29,985 nucleotides of DNA, taken from a virus. The stretch covers positions 1 to 29,985 of IMG/VR virus record IMGVR_UViG_3300037584_002951; one strand, given 5' to 3'. Positions 22,567 to 29,985 of the stretch are shown piece after piece. The translations under genes were made by a program, and so were the position numbers. Position 1 is the stretch's first letter; every line of letters starts with the position of its first letter. The notes below the pieces were generated by a model, which saw only the letters and a program-made list of their open reading frames with translations, ran no database searches and was not told the origin of the DNA.

Positions 22567-24447
22567 ATGGCAGATACAACATTATTTGGTAGATTACAGA
22601 GATTATTCTCAACAAATGTAATTGTAAGAAATGTCGGTGGTAAGAAATTAAAGATTGCTGATACAGACCAAGTACAAAAACAAGTCAAGAGTCATCTTGT
22701 TGATAGGTATACAAAACTACACAACAACTTGGACTTAGTAGGAACAGGTTATTCTACGGTTCATCAGATTATGGCAGCAAGATTGGCATTGTTTAAAGAT
22801 TATGAATCAATGGATTCTGACCCAATCATTTCATCAGCATTGGACATCTATTCAGATGAGTCTACAATGAAAGGTGAGTATGGTGAAGTCGTTTCAATTA
22901 AATCTGACAACGAAAATATCAAAGAAATTCTACATAATTTATTTTATGACATTATGAACATTGAGTTTAATCTATGGCCTTGGGTTCGTAATATGGTTAA
23001 GTATGGTGATTTCTTTTTACACTTAGACATTAGTGAAAAGTATGGTATTACAAATGTAGTTCCATTATCACCTTATGAAATAATTAGAGCAGAGGGAGAA
23101 GACCCAGAAAATCCTTATTATACAAAATTCTACTTGGAAAGTATTGAAGGAGCACATCCATACTTCGGTCAAAAGAATAGTGGTAAAGGAAAAATAGAAT
23201 TTGAAAACTTCCAAATCGCACACTTCAGGTTAGCAAACGATAGTAACTTCTTACCTTACGGAAAATCTATGGTTGAGTCTACAAGAAAGATTTGGAAACA
23301 ATTAACACTTATGGAAGACGCAATGTTAATTCACAGAATTATGAGAGCACCTTCCAAACGAGTATTCAAGATTGATATCGGTAATATACCACCAGCAGAA
23401 GTTGACAATTATATGCAAAGAATCATCAACAAGATGAAGAAAACACCAATCATAGATGAACAAACAGGTGAGTATAATTTAAAATACAATATGCAAAACC
23501 TAACAGAAGACTTCTTTATGCCAGTTCGTGGTGGAGATAGTGGAACTGAAATATCAGAGTTGGGTGGTATTGATTATGATTCAACCGAAGACATTGAATA
23601 TTTGAAAAACAAATTATTAGCATCACTAAGAGTACCAAAAGCATTCTTAGGATTTGATGAAAATGTCGGTGGTAAAGCGACACTTGCGGCAGAAGATGTA
23701 AGATTTGCCAGAACCATTGAAAGAATACAAAGAATTGTAGTATCAGAGTTAACAAAGATTGCAGTTGTTCACTTATATTCACAAGGATATACAGACGAAG
23801 ACTTAGTAAACTTTGAATTAAACTTAGCAAGTCCTTCAACAATGTATGAACAAGAGAAGATTGAATTGTTCGGACAAAAAGTTTCATTAGCTCGTGATAT
23901 GATACAAGATAAAATTTTACCTTATGAATGGGTATATGATAATATTTTTAATTTCTCAGATGAACAAAAAGTTGATATTGAAAATCAAATCATTGAAGAC
24001 CAGAAACAAAAATTCAGACACTCACAAATTGAGATGGAAGGTAATGACCCACAAGCATCCGGAGAATCAGTTGGAACACCAAGTGATATGCAAACCGGCC
24101 GTGGTGGATTATTCGGACAACAACAAGAACCACAACAGGATGACGATTCAGTAGCAGGTTCTATATTTGACCCGTTCCAAACTCAAGATGGAGAAGACGA
24201 CAGACCAGAAGACCAACAAGGTGGTCGTCCACAAGAGATGAATAAACCATTCAAAGATAGTGGAGCAAGAGGCCGTGACCCATTAGGGAAACAAACCAAG
24301 AATAGAAGACCACTTGCATTAGCACACTACGACGCCTTGAAGAAAACTATGGGTAAAAAGTCAAAGGACATAATAAATGAGACCAACAAGGTAGATGAAA
24401 TTGAACAAGAATATAATGAATATAAGGAAGAAAACGGGGTAGATTAA
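22567..24447 (+). CDS. 20: Portal vertex protein (T4 gp20-like)
   Basis: A 626-aa protein. S-A-L-D-I-Y-S-D-E-S-T, P-W-V-R-N-M-V-K-Y-G-D and S-L-R-V-P-K-A-F-L-G-F are conserved landmarks of T4-type portals, and it follows the terminase as expected. It forms the dodecameric DNA channel at one vertex. After about residue 495 comes a low-complexity tail rich in Gln, Asp and Gly, then a helical end with I-I-N-E605|T, a possible prohead protease site. The ribosome binding site is GAGG. Confidence 0.93.
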   Translation: MADTTLFGRLQRLFSTNVIVRNVGGKKLKIADTDQVQKQVKSHLVDRYTKLHNNLDLVGTGYSTVHQIMAARLALFKDYESMDSDPIISSALDIYSDESTMKGEYGEVVSIKSDNENIKEILHNLFYDIMNIEFNLWPWVRNMVKYGDFFLHLDISEKYGITNVVPLSPYEIIRAEGEDPENPYYTKFYLESIEGAHPYFGQKNSGKGKIEFENFQIAHFRLANDSNFLPYGKSMVESTRKIWKQLTLMEDAMLIHRIMRAPSKRVFKIDIGNIPPAEVDNYMQRIINKMKKTPIIDEQTGEYNLKYNMQNLTEDFFMPVRGGDSGTEISELGGIDYDSTEDIEYLKNKLLASLRVPKAFLGFDENVGGKATLAAEDVRFARTIERIQRIVVSELTKIAVVHLYSQGYTDEDLVNFELNLASPSTMYEQEKIELFGQKVSLARDMIQDKILPYEWVYDNIFNFSDEQKVDIENQIIEDQKQKFRHSQIEMEGNDPQASGESVGTPSDMQTGRGGLFGQQQEPQQDDDSVAGSIFDPFQTQDGEDDRPEDQQGGRPQEMNKPFKDSGARGRDPLGKQTKNRRPLALAHYDALKKTMGKKSKDIINETNKVDEIEQEYNEYKEENGVD

Positions 24448-24465
24448 TACCGATTTCTTGAAAGT

Positions 24466-24478
24466 TTTATATTTATTA
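24466..24478 (+). promoter_or_regulatory. Candidate promoter element TTTATATTTATTA
   Basis: It lies in the 65-base gap between portal and the next gene, 35-47 bases before ATG 24513, and shares its core with the element at 12529-12540. It may drive the head-core/protease transcript. No hairpin terminator is visible in the gap. Confidence 0.4.
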
Positions 24479-24512
24479 TTGATAAAATACAGAAAAATAC
24501 TTTGGAGCTCAA

Positions 24513-25385
24513 ATGTCTTATGTTAAACACAACAAGATAAAGAATACAGGTATTCTTTATGAACTTTTATCTCGTCAAATAACAGTTGATGTGATGAATG
24601 ATACAGAAAGTCCTAAGTCAGTAAAGATTTTTAAAGAATTCTTTAATAAAAATACTGAATTAGGTAAAGAATACGAATTATATTCAGTTTTGTTAGAAAA
24701 AAAATACAAAAACAATAAATATGCTACTCAATTAGTTGAAGCAGTAGTTAAAAGTCGTAGAAAGTTATCTAATCGTAGGTTGAACAATGAAAAATACAAC
24801 TTAATTAAAACCATAAGAGAAAATTATGATATAAAAGAGTTTTTTAATACTCGTATTCCAAATTTCAAAGTTATGGCATCTATTTACAAAGTTTTTGGAA
24901 CTGAAACAGGTAAAGAAGACTTTGGACCAATAGAACAAACAGATTCTACTATCACTCTAACTGAACATATCTCACAAAGTAAAATTGAAAAATCAAAAAA
25001 ACATAATTTAAGTGAATATGTGGAACAAGAAAAAGATTTAAGGTTGTTGAGTTATCAATTATTAGTTGATAAGTTTAACAAAAAGTATAAATCTCTTGAT
25101 GAAAGTCAAAAAAACTTGTTGAAACAATACATCAACAATGTATCCAATACAAATTCATTGAAAGAATTCATAGACAATGAAGTAGTTAAAATTAAAAAAG
25201 CTTTAAAGAGGTTATTACCAAATGTCAATGATAAAATTACACAGATTAAATTATCAGAAGCTATTGGTCATACTGACACCGCTACAAAAGGTAAAGTCGT
25301 GAAAGATAAACACGTGGTTGCATTGATGAGATATTATGAATTAATTAAGGAAATCAAAAATGTCCAAACACGACAAAGTAACTAA
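24513..25385 (+). CDS. Unknown portal/protease-linked head protein, 290 aa
   Basis: It has GGAG at 24504-24507. The start Y-V-K-H-N-K-I-K-N-T-G-I-L-Y-E-L-L-S-R-Q-I is distinctive and, from memory, seen in other marine T4-like phages between portal and protease. It is helical and charged throughout, with no cysteine or signal peptide. It holds the place of T4 genes 67/68 (prohead core), so a core or assembly role is possible. The end overlaps the next gene by 26 bases. Confidence 0.6.
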   Translation: MSYVKHNKIKNTGILYELLSRQITVDVMNDTESPKSVKIFKEFFNKNTELGKEYELYSVLLEKKYKNNKYATQLVEAVVKSRRKLSNRRLNNEKYNLIKTIRENYDIKEFFNTRIPNFKVMASIYKVFGTETGKEDFGPIEQTDSTITLTEHISQSKIEKSKKHNLSEYVEQEKDLRLLSYQLLVDKFNKKYKSLDESQKNLLKQYINNVSNTNSLKEFIDNEVVKIKKALKRLLPNVNDKITQIKLSEAIGHTDTATKGKVVKDKHVVALMRYYELIKEIKNVQTRQSN

Positions 25386-26274
25386 GTTAAAAGAACTTAT
25401 CAAACATTTAGTTGTTCAAGAACTAAATAAAGATAAAGAGGTCGATGAAGTCTCTACAACAGCTTCAGCAGGTGCAGCAAATCCTATGGGAACTGGTATT
25501 TACTATGATACTCCTTACGCATTCAGAACTAAAAAGAAAAAAGATAAAGAAAAAATGAAAAAGATTACTCGTGCAGGTGGATACAAACCAGTAAACGAAT
25601 CACAACCATTTGCAGACTTCCCACAATTCCCAAAACTATCAAGAGCACAACAAGAATCTCTTGATGAGTTATTTGGATTTGCAGAATCATATCAGATATT
25701 TAATTCATTCAATAGTAATCCTAAAAAGTTTATCCAAACATTAGACGATATGGCAAAGATTAGAAAAGCATCTAACAAACAACCAAAAGGTGTTAATTTT
25801 AACAAAGGTAAAAAAGAATTCGTTAAAGAAATCACTAATCAAGAAATTAGTGCATTACAAAGTCTTGAAAAAGGTTTAAAGAAACTTCAACAAGATTATA
25901 TCAAGATTACTAAAGTAGGTGATAATACACTCAAAAACAGACAATACAATGATTATTATGAATATATTATAGGAGCTAAAGAAGGAATAGGAAAACTTAT
26001 ACAAACTTTAAAAAGAAAACAAATGTTAGGTGAAGGTCGTTATCACGATTGGAGAAACGACGAATCCCTAACACCAAAACAAAAAATTGGTAAGTCAATG
26101 AGAGAAATTAGAGACGCATTAAATGAATTAGACAAAACCGTAAAGATGAATCTCAAATTAAAAACAGAATTAAAAATGAAGTCAGAAGACTATTGGAAAA
26201 ATACACATAAAGCGTTGACCAAGATTTCAGAAAGATTAGTCAAGATGGCAAACAAAGTAGGAAATTTAAGATGA
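25360..26274 (+). CDS. Head-associated protein with leader-like N-terminus, 304 aa
   Basis: AAGGA lies before ATG 25360. The N-terminal helix K-L-K-E-L-I-K-H-L-V-V-Q-E-L is like other leaders here, followed by V-D-E30|V-S-T-T-A-S-A-G-A-A. A second candidate cut is P-V-N-E80|S. In between is a Gly/Ala-rich patch and a Lys-rich patch. Residues 95-304 are helical with many Lys and Glu, resembling scaffold or internal core proteins. It is encoded directly before the prohead protease (ATGA overlap), the usual place for its substrates. Function is inferred. Confidence 0.6.
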   Translation: MSKHDKVTKLKELIKHLVVQELNKDKEVDEVSTTASAGAANPMGTGIYYDTPYAFRTKKKKDKEKMKKITRAGGYKPVNESQPFADFPQFPKLSRAQQESLDELFGFAESYQIFNSFNSNPKKFIQTLDDMAKIRKASNKQPKGVNFNKGKKEFVKEITNQEISALQSLEKGLKKLQQDYIKITKVGDNTLKNRQYNDYYEYIIGAKEGIGKLIQTLKRKQMLGEGRYHDWRNDESLTPKQKIGKSMREIRDALNELDKTVKMNLKLKTELKMKSEDYWKNTHKALTKISERLVKMANKVGNLR

Positions 26275-26888
26275 AACAAGTTATTGTAGACTATATACCA
26301 TTTAGTTTAACACCAAAACAGATTAATGAATCGATGAAAGAAAACAACGGAAAGTTAGTTGTTAAAGGTGTATTACAAAGAGCAGAAGCAAAAAACCAAA
26401 ACGGACGAGTATATCCAAGAGAGATATTGGTTCGTGAGTCAAAAAAGTATGATAAAAATTTTGTAAAACAGAATAGAGCACTTGGTGAATTAGACCACCC
26501 AGATAGTTCAGTTGTTAATTTAGCAAATGTATCACACAATATTACTGAAATGCACTTTGAGGGTGACAATTTATTAGGTACAGTAGAAATTTTAACAACA
26601 CCAAGTGGTAATATATTGAAAGAATTATTTAAAAATGGTATCAAATTAGGTATCAGTTCACGAGGATTAGGTAGTGTTGAAGTTGTTAGAGAATCCAATG
26701 GAGACCAAGTATCAAAAGTAGGAGATGACTTTGAGTTAATCGCATTTGATTTTGTTTCTAATCCATCAACACACGGAGCATTCTTGTATCCGATGAACGA
26801 ATCAGTAGACAATACACAGACAGGTAGAACTTGTGGTGATTATTGTAGAGCAGAAGATATTATTAATCACATTATAAGGGGTGAGTAA
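26271..26888 (+). CDS. 21: Prohead core protease (T4 gp21-like)
   Basis: A 205-aa serine protease of the T4-type procapsid family. Landmarks: N-G-R-V-Y-P-R at 44-50, catalytic His76 in G-E-L-D-H-P, and the catalytic Ser at 129/130 in G-I-S-S-R-G. The His-Ser distance of about 54 matches the family. It has its own candidate cut sites near both ends, I-N-E20|S and M-N-E187|S, fitting the self-processing known for such proteases. Its expected substrates are the NE-marked proteins encoded on both sides. Its place after portal is the T4 order. Confidence 0.93.
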   Translation: MKQVIVDYIPFSLTPKQINESMKENNGKLVVKGVLQRAEAKNQNGRVYPREILVRESKKYDKNFVKQNRALGELDHPDSSVVNLANVSHNITEMHFEGDNLLGTVEILTTPSGNILKELFKNGIKLGISSRGLGSVEVVRESNGDQVSKVGDDFELIAFDFVSNPSTHGAFLYPMNESVDNTQTGRTCGDYCRAEDIINHIIRGE

Positions 26889-27094
26889 TGGCATTAGAAG
26901 ACTTAAAATCAAACTTAAACATTGGAGCAGGTAAACCAAAGTCCAGTCCAAGTGGAAGACATTTAAAATCACCAACTAACATTGTAACAATAGACAATTT
27001 AGCCGGTGAAGGAACTGGTGGATTAGAAAAATCTAAAACACAAGAAGTTCCAATTTACACTAACCCAGGTTTAGCAAACTCAAAGAAGAAATAA
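26888..27094 (+). CDS. Small unknown head-cluster protein, 68 aa
   Basis: It starts M-A-L-E-D-L-K-S-N-L and ends in K-K-K. Gly, Ser, Pro and Lys are abundant, so much of it is probably disordered. It begins as TAATG from the protease stop, so it is likely translated with it. It could be a core or accessory head protein; no motif supports a firmer call. Confidence 0.5.
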   Translation: MALEDLKSNLNIGAGKPKSSPSGRHLKSPTNIVTIDNLAGEGTGGLEKSKTQEVPIYTNPGLANSKKK

Positions 27095-27095
27095 A

Positions 27096-28391
27096 ATGAA
27101 AAAACTATCACAATTATTAGAAAGTATTAATGAGATAGATTCTTTATTAGAATTAGACTTTAAAGATAAAAAAGCATTTCAAAAGTATCAGTCAATTCAT
27201 AAAATGAAACCTACGACTAAAGTAAACATCGCAGGTAAAGATACTACCGTAGGTGATGAAATGGGTGATGATAGTGAAACACCAGAAGCACCTAAGAAAA
27301 CAACCGGAGCAGACATTGAAAAACAAGCAGACAAGTCCGGTAAAGAAACAGATGATATTGAAAAAGATATCGCAGGAGACTTAATGGGTGATGAACCTGA
27401 ATCAGAAAAAGCTGATGCCATAGATTCTGCACTAAAAAGAATCAGTAATGAAGTAGATATAGAAGATTTCGAAGGTAGTCCAAATAATTTTGACGCATTA
27501 ATGGATATCGCTTCTGATTTAGAAGATTCACCTATCGGAGATGACGAAGAATTTGGTGATTTGTATGATGATTTAATGGGTAATCAAGATACAGAATCTG
27601 CAGAAAATTTTAAAAAATATTTGGATGACCAATTAAAAGGTGATAAACCTAAATCAGAACCTAAATCACTTTTCTCACAAGTTTCTGATGAAAATAAAGA
27701 TGAATTTATGGATGTTGTTTCTGACATAGATTCTAATTCAGGATTAGATACGATTAATGTAGATAAATCTAAGGGGGGTAGTGGAACATATTATAATAAT
27801 ATCACTCTTCCAGCATTAAAGAAAAAGTTTCCTGGTGGTGGTGATGAGTTTTATGAAGGTATAGACCAAGGTATTGATAGTGCAATAGATTCACTTGGAT
27901 ATATTGAAGATAAAAAACTTAAGAAAAAATTAGAAGATGAACTCTTTACTCTTAGTAATGATATGATGGCAGAACTCGGTGACGATTATGAAGCTGCAGT
28001 TGATGGAGATGGTAAACTACCTTATAAAAAAATGTTACCTTATTTAGAGAAATTAGACAAATTTAAGAAAGAACATTTTTCTGATGAGTCAAAATCTAAA
28101 GATGAACCTACTACTAAATTTCAAGGGAGAACTATTCCAAAAGCTCCAAAATATGATACTAAAAAGAAAACAGGAAGTAAAAAACCAAGTTCATTGGATA
28201 GTTACTACGCTAAGGAAGACGCAAAGAAAAAATGGCTTTCAAGTAATCCAGGCAAAACATCATATGATTGGAGTCGTCTACCATACGGAACAATGTCAGA
28301 TTTAATTGATAAAGAAATGAAAGCTAGAGGGTTTAAAGAAAATACTAATTTAAAAGAATTATCCAAAATTACAACGAGGTATAACAAATGA
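27096..28391 (+). CDS. Acidic head-core-like protein with cleavable leader, 431 aa
   Basis: The start M-K-K-L-S-Q-L-L-E9|S-I-N-E13|I gives two overlapping candidate protease sites in a short helix, like the T4 internal-protein leader. Residues 27-53 form a basic module ending in T-K-V-N-I-A-G-K-D-T-T-V-G-D. Residues 55-215 are very acidic (many Asp/Glu, few aromatics). The last 100 residues are Lys-rich with a W-L-S-S-N-P-G-K-T-S-Y-D-W-S-R-L-P motif. In T4 the next gene after 21 is the acidic scaffold gene 22, so this may play the scaffold role, but sequence similarity is not evident by eye. Confidence 0.55.
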   Translation: MKKLSQLLESINEIDSLLELDFKDKKAFQKYQSIHKMKPTTKVNIAGKDTTVGDEMGDDSETPEAPKKTTGADIEKQADKSGKETDDIEKDIAGDLMGDEPESEKADAIDSALKRISNEVDIEDFEGSPNNFDALMDIASDLEDSPIGDDEEFGDLYDDLMGNQDTESAENFKKYLDDQLKGDKPKSEPKSLFSQVSDENKDEFMDVVSDIDSNSGLDTINVDKSKGGSGTYYNNITLPALKKKFPGGGDEFYEGIDQGIDSAIDSLGYIEDKKLKKKLEDELFTLSNDMMAELGDDYEAAVDGDGKLPYKKMLPYLEKLDKFKKEHFSDESKSKDEPTTKFQGRTIPKAPKYDTKKKTGSKKPSSLDSYYAKEDAKKKWLSSNPGKTSYDWSRLPYGTMSDLIDKEMKARGFKENTNLKELSKITTRYNK

Positions 28392-28648
28392 TTAAATTAA
28401 AAGAAGTGTTGAAAAAACAAATAAATGAAGCACCAGAACAACACGAAGTCTATGAAGCTCTTCAAAAGATAGTTGCCGGATTAGATGACGCGGAGTATGG
28501 TATTAATGATTTAGGTAGAATAAACTTTGAAAGTAGAGATAAGTCACAAGCAAAGAAAATTGTAAAAGATTTTAAATCATTACTAAAGTTAACTAACAAA
28601 TTTTACTCAGATGTTGATAGAGGTAAAATAAAAACATCAGAATTTTAA
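28388..28648 (+). CDS. Small head protein with cleavable leader, 86 aa
   Basis: The N-terminus M-I-K-L-K-E-V-L-K-K-Q-I-N-E14|A closely resembles the leader of the kinase-like protein at 12573 (M-I-K-L-K-N-L-L-F-E|S). The rest is a compact helical, charged domain (about 70 residues). Cleavage after Glu14 would release a mature 72-residue protein. It is a candidate internal head protein. ATGA overlap with the preceding gene. Confidence 0.6.
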   Translation: MIKLKEVLKKQINEAPEQHEVYEALQKIVAGLDDAEYGINDLGRINFESRDKSQAKKIVKDFKSLLKLTNKFYSDVDRGKIKTSEF

Positions 28649-29985
28649 ATGCCAGCACTTAGTAAAAAGCAACAAAAATTTATGGGGATTGTAAGGTCAA
28701 TCCAAAAAGGAGAACAACCGGCTTCTAAGTTTTCCAAAGACGCAAGAGATGCGGCAAAAGATATGAAGAAGTCAAGTGTAAAGAAATTTGCAGGAACAAA
28801 ACACAAAGGACTACCAATGAAGAAAGAGATTTTGGGTAAACTCAAAGAGTTAATCAGACAAGAATTATCTGAATACACATATGGAACAGGTGATGTCGTT
28901 AAAGATGTTAATCCAAGTTGTCCACATTATGGTGCTGAGGGTAAAGTAAAATCCGTAAATCCAAAAAGTGTTGTGTTCGTCGTAACGAACAAAGGAAAGA
29001 ATTTTAAACCAGGTATGGAGTTGGAAAAATCACACGACCAAATGAAAAAAATGAATGAATCAATAAACGAAAATAGAGATTTTGAAAAGTTGTATAAGTT
29101 ATTTTCAAAAAAAGATTACTTCGGTCTAAAAGGGGTAATGAAAACACAACTGGGTAATTACAAAAGAGCACTTAAAAAAGGTGATAAAGGTGCACAAAAA
29201 TATTCTGAAAAAGATGTAATCAATATGGTTAATCGTATGATTAAAAATAGAGCTAAATTTACTTATGATGAATTAGAAAAGGCAATAAAGAACAAAGATA
29301 TCAAAGCATTAAAATCTAAATTACGACACAACCAACCATATTCAATCGCAATATTTAACCAAATAACAGGTAAAAAACTACCTAAAAACACTCGTGACAT
29401 TCGTTCATTTTTAGACGATGAGTTTATGAATGAATCAATAAACGAGATGTCAGCAAAATCTAAAAAGATTATCAGTAAATTAGGTAAGAAAGAAAAAGAA
29501 ATGTTTATGGATATGGTTGATATGTTAGGGTTTGACCAAGTAATGGCAGACTACAAAAGAGACAAGAAAGCATTTAAACAAGCATTAAAAGATATGAGTG
29601 AAGGATTCGCCTCAGCGGCTCAAAGACGAGCAGCATTTGCAAGTGGATACAAAGCCAAAGGTAAAAAGAAAAAGAAAAATGAAAGTATCATCAAAGAAAG
29701 AAATGATGAAGTTCAAACAGGTAAAGAATACACAAAACTTTGGTTACAATCAATAAACTTGATAATCAAACAAGCTAATAGTTTAAAAGGTGAATTAGCA
29801 AAACACCCAATCAAAAGAGATTTGAATAAACTAAAAGCAGTTCAAAACTTATTTAAGAAGTTTATCAAACCAGCAGTAGAACAAGAAGGTAAAGACAATA
29901 GACATTATGCACCGAACCAAACAGAACTAAGAAAATATTTATCAGATGGTAAATTCAAAATCGCTACAAGAATTTTAAGACAAAC
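28649..29985 (+). CDS. Multi-module polyprotein, candidate capsid cargo, 3' end missing
   Basis: An open frame of 445 codons that continues past the window; it begins directly after the previous stop. Modules: 1-56 with S-K-K-Q-Q-K-F-M-G and K-H-K-G-L-P (DUF3008-like, from memory); a leader-like helix 57-75 (M-K-K-E-I-L-G-K-L-K-E-L-I-R-Q-E-L); a beta module 77-130 (Y-G-T-G-D-V-V-K-D-V-N-P, SH3/KOW-like look); helical modules 142-259 and 267-315; F-A-S-A-A-Q-R-R-A-A-F at 320-330 followed by poly-Lys; and a last helical part. Linkers M-N-E-S-I-N-E occur at 135-141 and 260-266, and K-N-E344|S later, matching the expected protease sites. No enzyme motif seen so far. Confidence 0.65.
   Translation, partial: MPALSKKQQKFMGIVRSIQKGEQPASKFSKDARDAAKDMKKSSVKKFAGTKHKGLPMKKEILGKLKELIRQELSEYTYGTGDVVKDVNPSCPHYGAEGKVKSVNPKSVVFVVTNKGKNFKPGMELEKSHDQMKKMNESINENRDFEKLYKLFSKKDYFGLKGVMKTQLGNYKRALKKGDKGAQKYSEKDVINMVNRMIKNRAKFTYDELEKAIKNKDIKALKSKLRHNQPYSIAIFNQITGKKLPKNTRDIRSFLDDEFMNESINEMSAKSKKIISKLGKKEKEMFMDMVDMLGFDQVMADYKRDKKAFKQALKDMSEGFASAAQRRAAFASGYKAKGKKKKKNESIIKERNDEVQTGKEYTKLWLQSINLIIKQANSLKGELAKHPIKRDLNKLKAVQNLFKKFIKPAVEQEGKDNRHYAPNQTELRKYLSDGKFKIATRILRQ
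28805..28819 (+). promoter_or_regulatory. Internal ribosome binding site and in-frame ATG
   Basis: AAAGGA at 28805-28810 is six bases before the in-frame ATG at 28817 (residue 57). A leader-like helix follows. As at 14905, this falls exactly between two modules, so it may be a second start or the remnant of a fused gene. Confidence 0.4.
29051..29070 (+). repeat. Direct repeat, first copy (linker-coding)
   Basis: The 20 bases atgaatgaatcaataaacga occur again at 29426-29445, in the same frame. They encode M-N-E-S-I-N-E, a double protease-site linker between modules. Confidence 0.85.
29426..29445 (+). repeat. Direct repeat, second copy (linker-coding)
   Basis: Identical over 20 bases to 29051-29070, 375 bases away (125 codons). 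It flanks the module between residues 142 and 259 of the protein at 28649, so recombination between copies could delete or swap exactly one module in frame. Confidence 0.85.

Noticed and set aside
23924-24154. A + strand frame inside the portal gene
   Set aside because: Another reading frame of a well-conserved gene, with no ribosome site and no recognisable features.
26291-26812. A 173-codon open frame on the - strand across the prohead protease gene
   Set aside because: It is antisense to a gene with clear protease motifs, has low-complexity Ser/Asn/Phe content typical of a reverse reading of this AT-rich code, and all other genes run on the + strand.

Overview
The window looks like part of the genome of an AT-rich, T4-like (myovirus-type) tailed phage, probably marine. 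The anchors are a T4-type large terminase (20982-22553), portal (22567-24447) and prohead protease (26271-26888), in the T4 order 17-20-21. All genes are on the + strand and packed with ATGA or TAATG stop/start overlaps. Most starts have AGGAG-type ribosome binding sites. I see no tRNA, rRNA, CRISPR array, insertion sequence or attachment site. The host cannot be named from the sequence.

Region 1 (1-12517) is one tightly coupled run of surface-sugar genes. It holds four glycosyltransferase-like proteins, a NeuB-like nonulosonic acid synthase, a CMP-sugar cytidylyltransferase-like protein, a sugar nucleotidyltransferase, a small HAD phosphatase, a HisC-like aminotransferase, a 2-hydroxyacid dehydrogenase and a radical SAM/SPASM-like protein. 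It also has three SGNH hydrolases and two unrecognised proteins with a ParB-like 'G-HR' patch. The set could make, activate, transfer and acylate or deacylate an acidic sugar on the host envelope or on the virion.

Region 2 (12518-19718) starts after a gap with T4-late-like promoter motifs. It holds a zeta-toxin/polynucleotide-kinase-like P-loop protein, a GH108 endolysin, a 97-aa unknown, and two multi-module proteins of 454 and 1373 aa. The 1373-aa protein contains a nucleotidylyltransferase of the NMNAT/HxGH type and, at its C-terminus, a covalent nucleotidyltransferase with KxDG...EGxVxK ligase/capping motifs.

Region 3 (19728-29985) is head morphogenesis: a zinc-ribbon protein, two small coiled-coil proteins (one exported), terminase, portal, two portal/protease-linked unknowns, prohead protease, a 68-aa protein, an acidic 431-aa protein, an 86-aa protein, and a third multi-module protein that runs off the window.

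The main discovery candidate links regions 2 and 3. Several proteins start with a short amphipathic leader ending in hxE (for example LFE|S or INE|A), like the capsid-targeting leader of T4 internal proteins. The multi-module proteins are also punctuated by repeated N-E-(S/A) sites that fit the T4 gp21 cleavage rule (I/L)xE|. I counted 11 NE(S/A) sites in head or multi-module proteins and none in the glycan enzymes, terminase or portal. I infer that these are cargo polyproteins packed into the prohead, cut by the phage protease into small basic peptides and enzymes (adenylyltransferase-like, ligase-like, possibly a kinase), and probably injected with the DNA.
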